This document shows positions 51,361-54,718 of a stretch of 54,718 bases of DNA, one piece after another (positions within the stretch are counted from its first letter, which is position 1; the number at the start of each line of letters is the position of its first letter). The notes under the pieces were generated by a model. The model had not been told where the DNA came from. It ran no database searches and was given only the letters and a program-made list of their open reading frames with translations. This DNA is from Chitinophagaceae bacterium (lineage in GTDB: Bacteria > Bacteroidota > Bacteroidia > Chitinophagales > Chitinophagaceae): positions 1 through 54,718 of the forward strand of contig JALHNJ010000016.1 in assembly GCA_022843585.1 (NCBI GenBank). Direction: 5' to 3'. Both the position numbers and the translations under genes were made by a program.

Positions 51361-51465
51361 CTTGAATATCAGCGGTAATTTGGAAATTTTTGCAAATTCA
51401 GTATTACAAAGAAAGAAGATATTATTAAAGCTCATTAAACGGATTAATAAAGCTGATGATACGTA
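51361..51465 (+). pseudogene. scrap of an RpfF-like gene
   Basis: CTTGAATATCAGCGGTAATT then TGGAAATTTTTGCAAATTCA and GTATTACAAA read LNISGNLEIFANSVLQ, matching WNMGGDLEMFANSVIQ of the gene at 15873 (68-82 of its product). A later ATTAATAAAGC fits its VINKG region after a deletion. No start, no catalytic part. The rest of the 51288-51785 gap (498 bases) shows only AT-rich DNA, a candidate promoter (51617) and no other coding evidence. Confidence 0.55.
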
Positions 51466-51616
51466 ATTATTTGCTTTAGTTGTTTTTTAAAAAAAAGGAG
51501 ATCAAGGGGTGCTACTTGAGTTCCAGTTAAGTCCAATTTTTGTTTTGGTCGTAACTACTAAAAATGTTTAATGTGAATAATAGAATTTATAGTAAAATGT
51601 ATTTCATCCCCAACCC

Positions 51617-51643
51617 AACCTTTTACTAACCACATGGGGTATT
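51617..51643 (+). promoter_or_regulatory. candidate ECF-sigma promoter P3
   Basis: AACCTTTTAC (51617) and GGGGTATT (GTATT at 51639), 22 bases start to start. It lies 147 bases before the next start codon, farther than P1, P2 and P4. CCCCA upstream and TGGGG at the -10 region form an inverted repeat. Confidence 0.45.
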
Positions 51644-51785
51644 GTCTATAGTTACAACCACACTTGCTTTAAGGTGTTAATAGTTAAAGCAATTTTATTG
51701 AATTTGCCTTGCAGGTAACCAAGAATTTTAAATTAAAAACAAGGAAAATTATTTACAAACAATAAGTTTATCCACATAAGTAATT

Positions 51786-52196
51786 ATGCTTTATTTTATT
51801 TCTTGTATAAAAGGAAACGATAGTGAAAATAGTAATAAAACAGATTTACTTACTTCAAAATCATGGGTGATACTAAAAAACGAGTTGCAGCAGCAACCCA
51901 CTGCTCCGCGGATAGATTTTTGGCCATTTGAACCAGGCTGTGAAAGGGATAATAAATGGACTTTTAATAAAGATTTAAGCCTCGAATTAATTGAGTCAGA
52001 CTTACCTTGTAGTGGAAACCAAGCCAATCAGGAAATAGATGTTATAAGGTGGACATTTGCCAATAACGAGGAAGAAATAGACATTGATAAAGTTGTATTT
52101 AAAATTGAGGTACTAAACGAAAGTAGCATAATAATTTTACGTTCTGAGAATATTTCAGGTGTTGTGTCATCATTTAAAATGACATATGGGCGTTAG
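51786..52196 (+). CDS. lipocalin-like lipoprotein with a short signal region
   Basis: 136 residues. A lipobox-like FISC occurs, but only 6 residues precede the Cys and a stop codon lies just upstream in frame, so the signal peptide is too short and the 5' end may be truncated. The body has the lipocalin-like pattern (LLTSKSWVILKNELQQQPTA, PGCERDNKWTFNKDLSLELI, IRWTFANNEEEIDID) with the same C-x-RD-x-K strand as the 47713 product. Export is doubtful unless an unseen start is used. Confidence 0.5.
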   Translation: MLYFISCIKGNDSENSNKTDLLTSKSWVILKNELQQQPTAPRIDFWPFEPGCERDNKWTFNKDLSLELIESDLPCSGNQANQEIDVIRWTFANNEEEIDIDKVVFKIEVLNESSIIILRSENISGVVSSFKMTYGR

Positions 52197-52260
52197 TTTT
52201 CTCTCAAACACAAATTTAATTAGCAGTAAACAAATAGAACGGATTAATATTTTTAACTCC

Positions 52261-52287
52261 AACCCTTTATCACTACAAGGGTGTAAG
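52261..52287 (+). promoter_or_regulatory. candidate ECF-sigma promoter P4
   Basis: AACCCTTTAT (52261) and GGGTGTAAG (GTA at 52283, 22 bases start to start), 17 bases before the start codon at 52304. Preceded by ATTTTTAACTCC, like P2. ACCCTT and AAGGGT form arms of a hairpin. Confidence 0.45.
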
Positions 52288-52303
52288 CTCATAAGAAATT
52301 ATT

Positions 52304-52723
52304 ATGAAAGTGATTTTTTTATCTCTAACTGTTTTTGTAATGGCGGTAGTGTCGTGTAAAAAAGAACATAGCAGACCTAATACCTGTATCACTAGTGTCG
52401 CTTCTATTACAGGTTCTTATAAGATAACAGCCATTAAGTACAAAGCCAGTAGCACTGCACCTGAGCAAGATATTTTTATAGTACTTGATGCCTGCGAAAA
52501 AGATGATATTGTTAGGCTTAATGCCAATGGTAGTGCAGATTATCAAGATGAAGGTACAGCTTGTACACCCAACGGTAGTTATTCAAGCACATGGTCATTA
52601 AACGGCAAGTCAATAACGATGGATGGTATAACCGGAGCCATTCAGGTTTTTGACTGTAAAAAATTAGTAGTATCTGCCTCAGGATCCCTTGTGCCTGGTG
52701 ATATATTTTTCCATGACCTATGA
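52304..52723 (+). CDS. lipocalin-like lipoprotein with altered C terminus (paralogue of 48907)
   Basis: 139 residues. Lipobox VVSC (Cys 18), KKEHSRPNTC. It is almost residue for residue like the 48907 product: SITGSYKITAIKYKASSTAP, YQDEGTACTPNGSYSSTWSL, KLVVSASGSLVPGDIF. After GDIF the frame shifts in a run of T (52709-52714) and ends HDL; with one T removed it would continue SMTYESN, comparable to TVTYEKQ of the paralogue. It may therefore be slightly damaged but could still fold. It has a candidate ECF promoter (P4). Confidence 0.65.
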   Translation: MKVIFLSLTVFVMAVVSCKKEHSRPNTCITSVASITGSYKITAIKYKASSTAPEQDIFIVLDACEKDDIVRLNANGSADYQDEGTACTPNGSYSSTWSLNGKSITMDGITGAIQVFDCKKLVVSASGSLVPGDIFFHDL

Positions 52724-52854
52724 AAGCAATAGAATCAATTTATACACAATTGGGATATAAGTTTAAAGAAAAGTAATTGTTTAACTGAAAATTCTTTTAA
52801 TGGTATAAAATCAAACAATAAATTAACATATCTATTTACATAAATAAATCACAA

Positions 52855-53442
52855 ATGAAGAAAATACTTGCAATACTATTTTTTATGCCTCCTGCATTGC
52901 TCTTTAGCCAAATTCAAAAAACTGGTAACCTAACATTCTTTTTAAAAGATGGTGACAAATTCTATCTAATATTTAATGGAGAAAAGCAAAACAATCTACC
53001 ACAAACTAATCAACAGATAGAGGAATTAACACACTCTTACTACAATGCAGAAATAGTATTTGCCGATTCATCTATAGTACTTATTTCAAAAAGCAACTTA
53101 GCACTGGTTGATATGGGTGAAAAGCTTATGGGTGTAACCTATAAAATAAAGGAGGATAAAGCTTGTAAACCAAAATTTAATTTTTATCCCGCAACAGAAG
53201 TGCAAAAAGATTAAATATCCTCCTCTGGAGTGCTTGTTTACAGATATGGCAGACCAGGCTTTAAGCAGGTAAGTAATGGCACTGTGCTTACCACTGTAAC
53301 AACCTCTTCAAACGATGCTTTTTCTGCAAATATTAATATGAATGGTATTGGTGTAAATTTTTCTATTTCAGACCCATCTATCAGAACTACCACCACTGCA
53401 ATAATTACCACTATTTTTCAAATGTCTACCAATAGTAGATAA
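52855..53442 (+). pseudogene. broken DUF4476-type paralogue of the 32656 gene
   Basis: The first part (signal peptide ending ALLFSQ, then QIQKTGNLTFFLKDGDKFYL) parallels the intact gene up to TEVQKD. There TAA (53212-53214) replaces the Tyr codon of the intact copy. The frame goes on in phase (ISSSGVLVYRYGRPGFKQVS, NDAFSANINMNGIGVNFSIS) and ends early at 53442, in the threonine-rich linker, without the DUF4476 domain. The 5' flank (CATATCTATTTACATAAATAAA, split 52831-52852) resembles that of the intact gene. Confidence 0.75.
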
Positions 53443-53548
53443 TCGTCAATCGGATCAAACACAGCAACAAAACCAATAAATTTTTTTAAACGAGTCCCTT
53501 AAGAAAGGGTTCGCATCTTGTGTGTCATAAACATCAATTATAAATTTC

Positions 53549-53953
53549 ATAAAAAAATTGATTTCCGGATTACCAACCCTGCTTATATTTTTGGTTTCGT
53601 GTGGAAAGGATTCAGACAACCCATTGGGAGAAAGTTCCGAGACAATCTTTTATGAAATAACCTGGAATTATTAAGGGACAATGGTGCTTTCGTATACTAC
53701 CGCTGCTGGCGACACCGCCAACGAAACAATACCTGCCATACCGTGCAGTAAGCAGATTACGTACGCATCAAACGTAACAGCGGCTATTGTCGCTGTGTCA
53801 GGTGGCGGTTGAGTTTCGGGAGAGCAAATTAGTGTCAATAGAAAAGGAGGTAACAGCCAATTACAACCTACGGTAGTAACTGCTCAGCCATCCGGAGGTT
53901 TTTCAGAGCCATGCCAGTGGTTGTTTTTTAGCAAAGATTTCTGTAGACGATAA
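53549..53953 (+). pseudogene. decayed lipoprotein gene (lost start, two in-frame stops)
   Basis: One phase reads ATA-KKLISGLPTLLIFLVSC (lipoprotein signal with ATA where ATG is expected), GKDSDNPLGESSETIFYEIT, WNY, then TAA (53672-53674), GTMVLSYTTAAGDTANETIP, TAAIVAVSGGG, then TGA (53810-53812), VSGEQISVNRKGG and finally TAA at 53951. Each disruption needs only one base change, so the gene seems recently lost. The product would be a small Ig-like lipoprotein. GC is higher than in genes before 52 kb. Confidence 0.6.
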
Positions 53954-54074
53954 ATAGGGTTTGGTTGATTTAATAAATACTCAAATTATTATATGGAGTT
54001 ATATTGTACTCTCGTTACCAACCCGCCTGGCATTTGATTGTTTATTAATCACTATTTCAAATTCATTTATCATC

Positions 54075-54718
54075 ATGAGAAAATTTTGGGGCGATACATA
54101 TAAAAGATTTTGGTGTATTGGCTCCATTATAGAACAATTCAACAAAATAAATTTACTTACGTTTACCCTAATCGCTGCACAGGCTGCTTTATTTGCACAG
54201 TCTCCGCCACCTGTATCATGTGAGAATGCTACTAAGCCAGGCTCACTACCTCATACAGCAATTCCAATTTGCGATAAAGGTGTTTACTATACCCCACATC
54301 CTTTACGGTGTATTGGCGGACAGGTAAGGGTTCCTAATCATTGCCGTTTAAACCCGTTGTATCCCCCGGAAGATATGCCCTACGAAATTTTTTCACCTGT
54401 TTATTACAAGTTCAAATGCTATAAGTCAGGAACCTTTGGGTTTACGATCCGACCCGTTTCGCCATATGTAAATCTTGACTGGCAACTCTATGATATTACT
54501 AACACATCGCCGCTTCTGGCAATAAGAAGTTCGCAAAATGTTATTGCAGGAAACTGGTCTCCAATAGAGGGAATCACCGGAACGGAAGATCCGGGCTTAC
54601 CCTTTGTAGTTTGTAAACCACAAATGAACAGTGCTCTTTCTCCATACTCCGCTATGCCAGATCTTATAGCGGGACATGAATATTTATTACTCATTGCTAA
54701 CTCCCGGCTTAATACCGA
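54075..54718 (+). CDS. large secreted protein, N-terminal part (3' end outside the window)
   Basis: 214 codons open to the window end. Starts MRKFWGDTYKRFWC, with a late signal peptide (INLLTFTLIAAQAALFAQ, about 35-51). The mature start SPPPVSCENATKPGSLPHTA, with many Cys (C-x-NA, PICDKG, RCIGGQ, FKCYKSG), and YKFKCYKSGTFGFTIRPVSP followed by LDWQLYDITNTSPL resembles the N-terminal domain of Bacteroidota secreted proteins that end in a gliding-motility/T9SS type B domain, where a beta sandwich binds an unknown ligand. The C-terminal domain cannot be seen here. Higher GC than the interior genes. Confidence 0.7.
   Translation, partial: MRKFWGDTYKRFWCIGSIIEQFNKINLLTFTLIAAQAALFAQSPPPVSCENATKPGSLPHTAIPICDKGVYYTPHPLRCIGGQVRVPNHCRLNPLYPPEDMPYEIFSPVYYKFKCYKSGTFGFTIRPVSPYVNLDWQLYDITNTSPLLAIRSSQNVIAGNWSPIEGITGTEDPGLPFVVCKPQMNSALSPYSAMPDLIAGHEYLLLIANSRLNT

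Noticed and set aside
38747-53214. Possible reassignment of TAA as a sense codon
   Set aside because: Many intact genes in the window end in TAA at the expected length, and the internal stops sit in duplicated or inserted DNA, so nonsense mutations are simpler.
53530-53548. TGTGTCATAA as a fifth ECF promoter -10 box
   Set aside because: No AACC-type box 21-22 bases upstream.
1-54718. tRNA, rRNA, CRISPR arrays, transposases or an integron integrase
   Set aside because: None was seen on either strand; no reading frame shows tyrosine-recombinase or transposase motifs.

Overview
The window looks like a chromosomal segment from a Bacteroidota bacterium, most likely Chitinophagaceae or a close relative. 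The evidence is type IX secretion (T9SS) C-terminal sorting domains, LytS/LytTR two-component genes, AraC regulators fused to seven-helix membrane domains, ECF sigma genes placed next to lipoproteins, many Bacteroidota-typical DUF families and a TAnnTTTG-type promoter. No rRNA, tRNA, CRISPR array or insertion-sequence transposase was seen. The two ends (about 1-700 and 53.5-54.7 kb) look clearly richer in GC than the AT-rich interior, so the interior may be a separate island.

Layout. 1-2 kb: end of a T9SS-exported protein, three small hypothetical genes and a decayed sorting domain. 2-9 kb: a LytS/LytTR pair (minus strand), a haloperoxidase/PAP2 protein, DUF6326 and DUF4386 membrane proteins, a MEST-like hydrolase and a DUF2975/XRE pair. 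8.7-13.1 kb: an ABC ATPase with a giant permease-M1 peptidase fusion. 13-25.3 kb: two copies of a unit (alpha/beta-hydrolase lipoprotein, outer-membrane beta-barrel, conserved intergenic repeat), between which lie an RpfF-like DSF synthase, two membrane-bound AraC regulators, an orphan LytTR regulator, an S33-type hydrolase, a DUF3471 protein and a DUF2306 protein. 25-38 kb: exported or lipidated proteins, a WD40-like protein, DoxX, esterase, TlpA-type thioredoxin and a beta-helix T9SS adhesin. 40-45 kb: TonB-C proteins and a possible lipid-modification group (esterase, desaturase, Asp/Asn hydroxylase). 45-52 kb: two ECF sigma/anti-sigma-like modules with lipoproteins and outer-membrane proteins, and four candidate ECF promoters. 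51-54 kb: a zone of broken paralogues, then the start of a large secreted protein.

The most striking observation is an integron-type gene cassette, or a close mimic, sitting inside an ordinary gene. A 1385-bp segment (30688-32072) carrying a class C beta-lactamase-family gene interrupts an exported-protein gene at a GTT. Its left end GTTAGCGGC is the exact reverse complement of GCCGCTAAC at the end of the cargo gene, and an inner GGTATTGGC/GCCAATACC pair completes an attC-like layout. Removing the segment rejoins the host gene into an uninterrupted 272-codon frame. A second segment (38933 to about 40001) has the same design (GTTAGTGGC / GCCACTAAC plus GGTTTGGC), carries a nudK-like gene and a DUF4406-like gene, interrupts another gene and has lost its right half. 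No integrase is encoded here.

Several genes carry single in-frame stop codons (the second host gene, nudK, a DUF4476 copy, a lipoprotein copy), so ongoing decay accompanies the duplications. All function calls come from reading motifs and recalled family features; no searches were run.
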